Shown here piece by piece: positions 1 through 5,564 of a stretch of 6,087 bases of DNA (its first letter is position 1; each line of letters opens with the position of its first letter). Both the position numbers and the translations under genes were made by a program. The stretch is from Actinomycetota bacterium. GTDB taxonomy: Bacteria; Actinomycetota; CADDZG01; JAHWKV01. The stretch is from NCBI GenBank assembly GCA_019347725.1, contig JAHWKV010000070.1, forward strand, positions 1 to 6,087, written 5' to 3'. The notes under the pieces are model-generated. The model was not told where the DNA came from. It made no database searches and saw only the letters and a program-made list of their open reading frames with translations.

Positions 1-162
1 ATCTTCGCCGGAGAAGGCCGCAATCTGGGCTTCGGCGCGGTCGCGATACCGCGTCTCGCCGGTCAGGTAGAACAGGCGCGCAAGCACGCCGACCATCACG
101 CCGTTGCCGCTGGGCACGGCGCTGTCATGGGCGCTCGTGGTGCGCACGATCAGGTTCTCGGC
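1..162 (-). CDS. YyaL/SSP411 (DUF255) thioredoxin-domain protein, internal fragment
   Basis: Read on the minus strand with codons in register with base 1, this stretch is open and encodes a recognisable piece of the C-terminal half of the YyaL/SSP411 family (N-terminal thioredoxin-like DUF255 domain plus an alpha/alpha-barrel like N-acylglucosamine epimerases). Visible signatures are [12 protein letters not shown], then [19 protein letters not shown] and the run AAFSGE. The D-x-A-x-PSGN motif followed by LxRLxxLTG is typical of bacterial members. The biochemical role of the family is not settled. There is no start or stop: the gene runs out of the window at base 1, and upstream, near base 145-165, the protein-like sequence ends and ligase coding begins on the other strand. 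The similarity feels more proteobacterial than actinobacterial, but that is only an impression. I am fairly sure of the family and not of whether this DNA belongs here. Confidence 0.62.
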
Positions 163-738
163 GGCCCGGACGGCCAGGTCTATGAGGGGTGCTCATTTCC
201 CGCCGACGGGTCTTACGCGGCGAGGATCGCCCAGGAAGCGGAGAAGATCGGATGGGCTCTGGCGGGCAAAGGAGTAGTCGGGCGGGCCTCGATCGACTTC
301 GTCGTAGTGCGAGGTGACGGCGGCTGGGAACCTTACGGTATCGAGCTGAACTTGCGGCAGGGGGGTACGACCCACCCATACCTGACCCTGCAGTTTTTGA
401 CCGACGGCCGCTACGTCCCCGACCAGGCGGCGTTCGTTGCGCCCAACGGCCGTCGCAAGTTCTTTCTGGCCAGCGATCACGTGGAGTCGGAGTCCTATAG
501 AGGGCTTATACCCGATGACCTGTTCGATCTTGCGGCCAGGCACCGGCTTCACTTCGACCACGCTCAGCAGACCGGGTCGGTGTTTCACATGGTGGGCGCG
601 CTCCCCGAGATCGGCAGGACCGGGCTCACCACGGTCGCCGATTCCGCCGAGGAGGCGCAGTGGATGTTCGACCGGGTCGTGGCCGCCCTGGACGAGGAGG
701 CTGAGGGCGCCTATGTGGCCCGCGGCTCGCACGGCTAG
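127..738 (+). CDS. PGM1-type ATP-grasp peptide ligase, C-terminal part (5' truncated)
   Basis: This is the C-terminal region of a protein resembling the peptide ligase PGM1 of pheganomycin biosynthesis and its many uncharacterised actinobacterial relatives. These are ATP-grasp enzymes that join a carboxylate to an amine using ATP. Recognisable family sequence begins at about base 142 with [16 protein letters not shown]. The segment [13 protein letters not shown], near residues 72-84 counted from the ATG at 127, contains the ExN pair expected to bind Mg-ATP at the end of an ATP-grasp fold. The PGM1 C-terminal domain follows, with [24 protein letters not shown] and [17 protein letters not shown]. 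Residues before about 142 do not look like this family, and the N-terminal pre-ATP-grasp and most of the nucleotide-binding region are missing. The ATG at 127 is therefore only the first in-frame ATG, not a convincing start. The TAG stop overlaps the glnA stop on the other strand. The substrate cannot be read from sequence; adjacency to glnA hints at amino acid or glutamate-type substrates, which is inference. Confidence 0.72.
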   Translation: MGARGAHDQVLGGPDGQVYEGCSFPADGSYAARIAQEAEKIGWALAGKGVVGRASIDFVVVRGDGGWEPYGIELNLRQGGTTHPYLTLQFLTDGRYVPDQAAFVAPNGRRKFFLASDHVESESYRGLIPDDLFDLAARHRLHFDHAQQTGSVFHMVGALPEIGRTGLTTVADSAEEAQWMFDRVVAALDEEAEGAYVARGSHG

Positions 739-2063
739 ATGATCGGCAGGTACCGCTCGAGCTCATAGGGGGTCACGTAGGACTTGTAGTCGTTCCACTC
801 CTGCTTCTTGTTGCGGATGAACCACTTGAAGGTGTGCTCTCCCAGAGTTGAGCGCACCAGCTCCGACTGCTCGCAAATCTGGATGGCCTCATGCAGGTCC
901 TCGGGCAGCGCCCCAATGTTGGCTGCACGACGCTCCTCGGGGGTCATTTCGTAGATGTTGTTGTCGGCCTCCGGCGGAAGCTCGTAGCCGTCCCTTATTC
1001 CTTTGAGGCCCGCGGCCAGGATTACGCTGAAGGCAAGATAGGGGTTGCAGGCTGCATCCGGAAAGCGGGCCTCCAACCGGGTGGCCTGCTCCTTGCCGGG
1101 CTTGTACATCGGCACCCTGACCAGCGCGGAGCGGTTGCGCCGGGCCCAGCAGATGTAGACGGGCGCCTCGTAGCCTTGTACCAGGCGCTTGTAGGAGTTG
1201 ACCCACTGGTTGGTGACCGCGCAGATCTCGCCGGCATGAGCGAGGATTCCGGCCAAGAATTGCTTGCCCACCTTGGACAGGTGCGCCTCGTCGTCGGGGT
1301 CGAAAAAGGCGTTGCGGTCGTCCTTGAACAAAGAGATGTGGGTGTGCATGCCGCTGCCGTTGATGCCGGCTATCGGCTTGGGCATGAAGGTGGCGTATAC
1401 GCCGAGTTGCTGGGCCGTTTCCTTGACTACCAAACGGTGGGTCATAACGTTATCGGCCATGGACAGGGCGTCGTCGTAGCGAAGGTCGATCTCGTGCTGG
1501 GAAGGCGCCACCTCATGGTGGACGTACTCCACCGGTATTCCCATCTCCTCCAGGTACTCCACGGTGCGCTTGCGCAGTTCGCTTGCCTCGTCCAGCGGCG
1601 TTAGGTCGAAGTAGCCGCCTTGATCCAAAAAGTCGGTGCGCTTGGAATCACGGAAGTAGAAGAACTCCAGCTCCGGGCCGACGTAGTAGATGTAGCCCAT
1701 GTCGGAAGCTTCTTTCAGGGCCTTTTTTAGCACCTGCCGGGGATCGCCGGGGAAGGGAACGCCGTCGGGCATCCAGATATCGCAGAACATCCGGGCGGAG
1801 TCGCTTCGAGTGGGGTGGGTGGGCATCACCTGAAAAGTGCTCGGATCCGGCCAGGCGATCATGTCGGATTCCTCGATGCGGGCAAAGCCCTCGATTGCCG
1901 AACCGTCGAACCCGATGCCTTCGGTAAGCGCCTCCTCCAGGTCGGTGGGGGTGATGTCGAAGGACTTCAAGAAGCCCAGAATGTCGGTGAACCACAGTCG
2001 AATGAACTTGATGTTGCGTTCCTCGACCGTCTTTAGAACGAATCCTTGGTCTGGCGTAAGCAA
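735..2063 (-). CDS. glnA: Type I glutamine synthetase (GSI-alpha-like)
   Basis: Glutamine synthetase makes glutamine from glutamate, ammonia and ATP in the cytoplasm, normally as a dodecamer. At 442 residues it matches Bacillus GSI-alpha and actinobacterial GlnA2 in length. The beta-grasp N-terminus carries FDGSAIEGFARIEESDM (52-68), with Asp53 and Arg62. Arg62 corresponds to the feedback-inhibition arginine of Bacillus GS. Metal and substrate residues are visible: ELEF (Glu131, Glu133), HHEVAP (Glu184), QHEID (Glu191), GSGMHTH (His240), NSYKRL (Arg293), the flap glutamate in GYEAP (Glu299) and RLEARFPD (Glu331, Arg333). The region aligned to the adenylylation site of GSI-beta reads NNIYEMTPEE rather than NLYDLPPEE, and the extra GSI-beta insertion is absent, so control by GlnE-type adenylylation is unlikely. 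The start is TTG, with GGGAGGG five to six bases upstream and an in-frame TAA shortly before, which rules out an upstream start. It lies 41 bp after a GlnR-like regulator, probably in one transcript. Confidence 0.97.
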   Translation of the reverse strand: MLTPDQGFVLKTVEERNIKFIRLWFTDILGFLKSFDITPTDLEEALTEGIGFDGSAIEGFARIEESDMIAWPDPSTFQVMPTHPTRSDSARMFCDIWMPDGVPFPGDPRQVLKKALKEASDMGYIYYVGPELEFFYFRDSKRTDFLDQGGYFDLTPLDEASELRKRTVEYLEEMGIPVEYVHHEVAPSQHEIDLRYDDALSMADNVMTHRLVVKETAQQLGVYATFMPKPIAGINGSGMHTHISLFKDDRNAFFDPDDEAHLSKVGKQFLAGILAHAGEICAVTNQWVNSYKRLVQGYEAPVYICWARRNRSALVRVPMYKPGKEQATRLEARFPDAACNPYLAFSVILAAGLKGIRDGYELPPEADNNIYEMTPEERRAANIGALPEDLHEAIQICEQSELVRSTLGEHTFKWFIRNKKQEWNDYKSYVTPYELERYLPII

Positions 2064-2067
2064 TGAA

Positions 2068-2074
2068 CCCTCCC
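2068..2074 (-). promoter_or_regulatory. Shine-Dalgarno site deciding the TTG start of glnA
   Basis: On the minus strand GGGAGGG sits five bases before TTG at 2063-2061. No ATG or GTG is available in frame between the upstream TAA and this TTG, so the ribosome site fixes an unusual start codon for a highly conserved gene. Confidence 0.75.
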
Positions 2075-2075
2075 A

Positions 2076-2114
2076 GGCTTATCCGGCGCTTTTAAGGAGC
2101 CGGCTTATCCGGCG
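2076..2114. repeat. 13-bp perfect direct repeat, two copies separated by 13 bp
   Basis: GGCTTATCCGGCG occurs at 2076-2088 and again at 2102-2114, 26 bp start to start with a 13-bp gap. The second copy includes the last codons and TAA stop of the regulator gene; the first lies in the glnA leader, immediately upstream of its ribosome site. It could be a small duplication of the regulator 3' end or a paired protein or RNA signal. No function can be read directly. Confidence 0.7.
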
Positions 2115-2764
2115 AAACGGTAACCGACGTTACGAACGGTTTCGATCATGTGGGCCTCGGGACCCAGTTTTGCCCGCAAGCGCCGTACGTGCACGTCCAC
2201 TGTTCGAGTGCCCCCGAAGAAGTCGTACCCCCATACCTCGCTGAGCAGCAGGGTGCGAGAACGTACGCGTCCGGGTTGCTGCGCCAGGTAGGCGATGAGC
2301 TCGAACTCTTTGAAGGTGAGGTCCAGCGTCTCGCCGCGGACCTTCACCTCGAAGCGCTCACGGTTGATGCTTATCTCGCCCCGGCGGATGACATCGGTCG
2401 ACTCCGGCTCCTCCGGTGGCGAGGCGACGCGGGCCAGGCGGGCATCCAGTTCCGCCGGCGTGCACCGGGCGGTGACGAAGTCGCTTAATCCGCAGGACCA
2501 GTCGAAGATGTCCAGCACCGCATCTGAGAGAACGGCCACAAAAGGGAACTCGGTTTCGTTCTTGAGCTTGCGGATTACTCCGGCGGCGTCCTCGGGCGCA
2601 GTGCGCCCGTCCACCAAGATGGCGTCCGCCATGTGACGCGCCAGGATGTCGGGTGTGGCGTCGGAGAACCGGATGGGCTCGGGTGCGGGCCGCTTGCCCG
2701 CCAGGCAGTCAAACGACTCCTCGGGGTCGACCCGCTCGGCGCTCAGCCACAGCAGCCGCATCAC
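2105..2764 (-). CDS. glnR: GlnR-like orphan OmpR-family response regulator
   Basis: A 219-residue two-domain DNA-binding regulator. Residues 1-115 form a receiver-like domain and 124-219 an OmpR-type winged helix with LDLTFKEFELIAYLAQ, VWGYDFFGGTRTVDVHVRR and ETVRNVGYRF. The pattern closely resembles actinobacterial GlnR, the global regulator of nitrogen genes including glnA. The receiver is degenerate: the usual acidic pair after the first strand is missing (LLWLSAE), and the conserved Lys near residue 100 is replaced (FVTARCTPAEL), while Asp52 in ILVDGR and Ser80 remain. This matches GlnR, which acts without a partner kinase. No histidine kinase gene is adjacent. The gene opens GTG-ATG (2764 or 2761), and either could be used; no Shine-Dalgarno sequence is visible. 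It is followed after 41 bp by glnA, so autogenous and glnA control are likely. The family call is strong, the orthology to GlnR good but unproven; an MtrA-like or other OmpR member is the alternative. Confidence 0.85.
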   Translation of the reverse strand: MMRLLWLSAERVDPEESFDCLAGKRPAPEPIRFSDATPDILARHMADAILVDGRTAPEDAAGVIRKLKNETEFPFVAVLSDAVLDIFDWSCGLSDFVTARCTPAELDARLARVASPPEEPESTDVIRRGEISINRERFEVKVRGETLDLTFKEFELIAYLAQQPGRVRSRTLLLSEVWGYDFFGGTRTVDVHVRRLRAKLGPEAHMIETVRNVGYRFAG

Positions 2765-2861
2765 GGGCCGGATGCAGCTTGTGGAGCGGCCGCCGCAGGT
2801 CTGCCTGCCGGGGCCCCAAGTTCGTAAACGATGCTCATGTCAGGACTTAGGATAGCGCTCC
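2765..2861. promoter_or_regulatory. Divergent intergenic region with three palindromes
   Basis: This 97-bp gap separates the starts of the GlnR-like gene (minus) and the membrane protein gene (plus), so it must hold both promoters unless one is transcribed from further away. It contains GCGGCCGC (2786-2793), the inverted repeat GCAGG-TCTG-CCTGC (2795-2808), GGGGCCCC (2810-2817) and TCGT-AA-ACGA (2822-2831). I could not find a convincing -10 element for the regulator gene or a good GlnR box. The dyads may be operator or RNA hairpin material. Confidence 0.4.
2848..2861 (+). promoter_or_regulatory. Candidate -10 element and leaderless start for the membrane protein gene
   Basis: TAGGAT at 2848-2853 fits the actinobacterial TANNNT -10 consensus and lies 8 bp before ATG at 2862, where transcription would begin at or next to the start codon. 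AGGA inside the same stretch could instead act as a weak, rather distant ribosome site. No good -35 is seen. Confidence 0.4.
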
Positions 2862-3608
2862 ATGAACCCGCAATCCGGCTCTGAGCCAAGATCCTCCGGC
2901 GGGGTCATCTGGCTCGCAGCGCTGCTGGGCGTGGCGCCGGCCGCCTGGTTTGACTCCCGGGTTCTTGCCGGCTACGTGACCGTGGTGGCTGCCGCGGGAG
3001 CGGCGTTTGCTTTGCGTTGGTGGCTGGGCATCCCCGCGCCGGCGCAGGTCTCAACCGGCATCAGCGCGGGGCTCTTTCCCGTCGCAGCGCTGCAGTACGG
3101 CGAGCGGGGCGTGTTCTGGGCGCTGTCCGCCTCACTGCTGATCGTTGCCGTGGGGATGGTGCTGGCCCGCCCGGGCCGCGGTGCTCTGGGCTTGATGGCC
3201 GCCCAGCTGCTGCTGACTATCTCGGCGGGATATATAGGTGCGTTTGTGGTCCTGATCCGTCTCACCGCCGGCTCGGCCGTTTTGCTGTCGGTACTGGTGA
3301 TGCTGGTCGTGTACTCGGCAGTGCTGAGGTTGCGGGTCGCTTCGGCAGTGGCGCCCGCGGGCCCCTGGGTGGCGGCGTTCGGGGTCTGCGTGGCTGCCGG
3401 CGCCGTCTCGCTTGCCCTGGGGGGTATACGGGTCGGAACCAGCTCGAGCTTAATGCTCGGGGCGGCCGTCGGTTTGGCGGCTACGCTCGGTGCTGCGGCA
3501 GCCCCTTACGTGGGCGGCCGGGACGCCTCCGAGGTACTTCAGCCGCTCCTATCCGCTCTCGTAGCCATCCCCATCTTCTTCTATGGACTCACGCTGTTTC
3601 TGAGGTGA
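2862..3608 (+). CDS. Polytopic membrane protein of unknown function, faintly CdsA-like
   Basis: A 248-residue protein dominated by Ala, Gly, Leu and Val, with about eight or nine hydrophobic segments (roughly residues 14-30, 34-54, 60-77, 83-101, 107-133, 136-155, 167-187, 196-216 and 225-246). It is therefore an integral inner-membrane protein. I do not recognise it securely. The overall size, the final segment with YVGGRDASEVLQPL followed by SALVAIPIFFY, and the helix arrangement faintly recall the C-terminal end of CDP-diacylglycerol synthase (CdsA). However, the conserved metal-binding and signature residues of that family (GDLxxSxxKR, GVKD, PGHGG, DRxD) are absent, so it would be a degenerate relative at best. 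The start at ATG 2862 is supported by a -10-like TAGGAT just upstream. Its last 20 bp overlap the 3' end of the convergent iron-sulfur scaffold gene. No cysteine or charged-residue motif suggests a reaction. Confidence 0.75.
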   Translation: MNPQSGSEPRSSGGVIWLAALLGVAPAAWFDSRVLAGYVTVVAAAGAAFALRWWLGIPAPAQVSTGISAGLFPVAALQYGERGVFWALSASLLIVAVGMVLARPGRGALGLMAAQLLLTISAGYIGAFVVLIRLTAGSAVLLSVLVMLVVYSAVLRLRVASAVAPAGPWVAAFGVCVAAGAVSLALGGIRVGTSSSLMLGAAVGLAATLGAAAAPYVGGRDASEVLQPLLSALVAIPIFFYGLTLFLR

Positions 3609-3969
3609 GCCCAGCGCGCGCCTGCTCTACAGCTGCCCGCAGCGCACCCAGAACGATCTCCACGCAACTCGACCGTTCCTGCGGGATATCGCCGATGATC
3701 AGCTGGATGTCTGAGGCGCTCATCACCTGGGCAGAGGTTAAAGTCTCACCTTGCAGAAGCTCGCTGGCGACGTCGGCGGCGGCTATGGCGATCGCACAGC
3801 CCCGAGCCCGGAACTTGGCCTCGGCCACCCGGTTGGCCTCGAGGCGGATGGCCAGGTGCACCACGTCTCCGCATGTGACGTTTCCCTCGATCCCCAGGCC
3901 GTCGCACCCGGGCAATTCACCGTCAAAGGTGGGAGATAGGAACCGATCCAACAACTGCTGGCTGTACAC
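3589..3969 (-). CDS. IscU/NifU-N-like iron-sulfur cluster scaffold protein
   Basis: A 126-residue protein of the IscU/SufU/NifU N-terminal family, which assembles [2Fe-2S] or [4Fe-4S] clusters from cysteine-derived sulfur and passes them on. The three cluster cysteines are visible: Cys33 in VTCGD together with Asp35 of the CGD motif, Cys58 in ARGCAIAIA and Cys102 in ERSSCVEI. Residue 101, before the last cysteine, is Ser where IscU has His. An extra Cys22 sits in the PGCDG stretch. The length lacks the roughly 20-residue insertion of Gram-positive SufU, so this is IscU/NifU-N type rather than classical SufU. The start is GTG at 3969, preceded six bases upstream by TAAAGT, so translation is probably leaderless. 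No cysteine desulfurase gene is adjacent; the divergent neighbour is an Mrp-type Fe-S carrier, which fits a shared pathway. The TGA stop lies inside the end of the convergent membrane protein gene. Confidence 0.88.
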   Translation of the reverse strand: MYSQQLLDRFLSPTFDGELPGCDGLGIEGNVTCGDVVHLAIRLEANRVAEAKFRARGCAIAIAAADVASELLQGETLTSAQVMSASDIQLIIGDIPQERSSCVEIVLGALRAAVEQARAGLTSETA

Positions 3970-3981
3970 GGTGCAACTTTA
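3970..3981 (-). promoter_or_regulatory. Leaderless-type promoter of the Fe-S scaffold gene
   Basis: On the minus strand TAAAGT (3981-3976) matches TANNNT and is followed by six bases and then GTG at 3969. That places the transcript start on or beside the start codon, and there is no Shine-Dalgarno sequence. A -35 box is weak or absent. Confidence 0.55.
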
Positions 3982-4031
3982 GCGCTGTTGGAGACCTATG
4001 TAGCAGTTCAATGTTGGTCCGGCCTGTGCGG

Positions 4032-4043
4032 TACGCTGGATAC
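4032..4043 (+). promoter_or_regulatory. Leaderless-type promoter of mrp
   Basis: TACGCT at 4032-4037 (TANNNT) is followed by GGATAC and then ATG at 4044, the same six-base geometry as the divergent scaffold gene. This supports 4044 rather than the in-frame ATG at 4011 as the true start. No good ribosome site precedes either ATG. Confidence 0.55.
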
Positions 4044-5168
4044 ATGCCTACTGTCGAGCAAGTGCGAGACGTTCTCGCCACGATCAATGACCCCGAGCTG
4101 CACCGAAGCATCGTTGACCTGGGGATGGTCAAGGAGATCGATATCGCCGAGCCGAACGTAACGGTCGACCTGGCGCTTACCATCCCCGGCTGCCCGCTGA
4201 AGTCGTTTTTCCAGGAGGTGCTGCCGGCCAAGATCACCGACGCCTTCCCCGAGATCACGGATGTGACTGTGAACCTGGGCTCCATGACGGAGGAGGAGCG
4301 CAAGGCGCTGGTCGGAGATGTGCGCGGCGAGTCCCCATCGTCGTTTGCCCAGCCGGATTCACGGACCACTCTGATCGCCGTAGGCAGCGGCAAGGGCGGA
4401 GTCGGCAAGTCCACCGTTACGGTGAACCTGGCTGCCTCCCTGGCCGAGCGAGGCTACTCGGTAGGGCTGCTCGACGCCGACATATGGGGCTTTTCCGCTT
4501 CACGCATGTTGGGTATGGACAGCCAGCCCACGGTTGTCGATGAGCGGCTGATCGTCCCCTTGGACGCTTACGGGTTGAAGATGATCTCGATGGGAAACCT
4601 CGTTGAGGACGACCGGCCCGTCGTGATGCGCGGCCCGATGCTCCACAAGATCTTGCAGAGTTTTTTGACTGATGTGCTGTGGGATGAGCCTGACTACCTG
4701 ATTATCGACATGCCGCCGGGAACGGGCGACATCTCGCTCTCGCTTTCCCAGTTCGTCCCGGGCTGCTCGATAGTTCTGGTGACCACGCCGCAGCAAGCGG
4801 CGGAGAAGGTGGCCGAGCGAGCCGGTCACATGGCCGAGAAGGTTGGTATGAAGGTGGCCGGGGTCATCGAGAACATGGCCTACATGCTTTGCGACAACTG
4901 CGACGAGCGCACCTACCCGTTTGGTTCCGGAGGCGGACAGGAGTTGGCCGATGTATTCTCCGCCCCCTTGCTGGGCCAGATCCCGCTGGACCGGCCGATG
5001 ATGGAGCTGGCCGAGACCGGAAAACCGACCGTGCTTTCCCAGCCCGACTCGTCGTCGGCAATGGCGTTCGAGGAGGCGGCCGATGCGCTGGTCGAGAAGC
5101 TGCCACCCAGGCCCAAGAAGCGGATTCGCAAGCCTCTACCGCTCATAACGGCGCCCTCTGCCGGTTAG
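4044..5168 (+). CDS. mrp: Mrp/ApbC-family P-loop iron-sulfur cluster carrier ATPase
   Basis: A 374-residue cytoplasmic Fe-S carrier. Residues 3-90 are a MIP18-type (DUF59) domain, containing NDPELHRSIVDLGMV and Cys50 in IPGCPLK. Residues 108-355 are a ParA/MinD-type deviant Walker ATPase: GKGGVGKS (116-123), the switch region LLDADIWGFS, MRGPMLHK, and Walker B LIIDMPPGTGD (219-229). ENMAYMLCDNC carries the CxxC pair Cys283/Cys286, which bridges an Fe-S cluster across the dimer in this family. The C-terminus adds a short Pro/Lys/Arg tail (355-366). The chosen start gives MPTVEQVRDVL, the usual beginning of the DUF59 domain; an ATG at 4011 would add eleven unrelated residues and lies upstream of the -10 element. 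It is divergent from the IscU-like scaffold gene, consistent with scaffold-to-carrier transfer. DIWGFS in place of the commoner DxYGPS is a minor variation. The family is certain; the target apoproteins are unknown. Confidence 0.95.
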   Translation: MPTVEQVRDVLATINDPELHRSIVDLGMVKEIDIAEPNVTVDLALTIPGCPLKSFFQEVLPAKITDAFPEITDVTVNLGSMTEEERKALVGDVRGESPSSFAQPDSRTTLIAVGSGKGGVGKSTVTVNLAASLAERGYSVGLLDADIWGFSASRMLGMDSQPTVVDERLIVPLDAYGLKMISMGNLVEDDRPVVMRGPMLHKILQSFLTDVLWDEPDYLIIDMPPGTGDISLSLSQFVPGCSIVLVTTPQQAAEKVAERAGHMAEKVGMKVAGVIENMAYMLCDNCDERTYPFGSGGGQELADVFSAPLLGQIPLDRPMMELAETGKPTVLSQPDSSSAMAFEEAADALVEKLPPRPKKRIRKPLPLITAPSAG

Positions 5169-5447
5169 AACCCACCTGCCCCAGGACTCTTAACGCGTGG
5201 CTTTTTCGCGCCCAATTCACCTGCCCTTTCGTGGCCCGACGTCGGTGTGTGAAAACTATGGGGAAAGTTAGCAAAAAGAGTGCCTGACTTGGCTGGTCAT
5301 TTGGCTTGCGGCTGTGTAGCATACGTGTGGCTGTGACCCTGGGAAAGGGTTGCGGCTGAGGGGCTGGAGTAAGTCGTGTCTTTTTCGACGTAAGTCCTTG
5401 TTTGGCAGGTAAAAGGATCTTCCCCAAATGCTGAGAATTGTTTAAGA

Positions 5448-5469
5448 GGTTCTGTAGGTTGAGAACCTA
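5448..5469 (+). other. Two alternative overlapping hairpins in the leader
   Basis: GGTTCT (5448-5453) can pair with AGAACC (5462-5467), or TAGGTT (5455-5460) can pair with AACCTA (5464-5469) around a three-base loop. The two stems share bases, so only one can form. Such an arrangement can be a switch, a transcription factor dyad, or chance. Confidence 0.35.
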
Positions 5470-5558
5470 TCTGCGGGGGATGTATTTGATATAGAGTGAC
5501 AATCGCATTTCGAATCTGCGGAATTTGATTTCACGTAGCTTTCCCAACTGAAAGTAAG

Positions 5559-5564
5559 AGGAGG
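5559..5564 (+). promoter_or_regulatory. Near-perfect Shine-Dalgarno site for the LPXTG protein
   Basis: AGGAGG (within AAGAGGAGGT) lies five bases before ATG at 5570. It is the strongest ribosome site in the window, unlike the Fe-S genes that have none, and suggests high translation of a leadered message. Confidence 0.8.

Noticed and set aside
891..1604. Long plus-strand reading frame of 237 codons opposite glnA
   Set aside because: It is antisense to a clearly functional glutamine synthetase and has no family-like sequence; GC-rich codon bias opens such frames.
2105..2145. GlnR-box-like sequence (GTAAC, GTTAC and GAAC/GTTTC elements) near the regulator 3' end, upstream of glnA
   Set aside because: It lies in codons for the highly conserved VRNVGYRF motif of OmpR regulators, and the spacing does not match GTNAC-n6-GAAAC. 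Coding constraint explains it.
3017..3982. Plus-strand 321-codon frame overlapping the membrane protein and Fe-S scaffold genes
   Set aside because: Composition is Arg/Gly/Pro/Ser-rich shadow sequence crossing two better supported genes on opposite strands.
4011..4043. Upstream ATG giving an 11-residue N-terminal extension of mrp
   Set aside because: The extension has no family similarity or ribosome site and contains the -10 element TACGCT; the DUF59 domain starts at the ATG at 4044.
5191..5215. Possible intrinsic terminator after mrp (CGCG...CGCG with an internal T run)
   Set aside because: The stem is only four base pairs and the T run is in the loop, not after the stem.
5259..5288. Nine-residue reading frame MGKVSKKSA as a leader peptide
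   Set aside because: No ribosome site, no repeated regulatory codons and no attenuator-like terminator follows.
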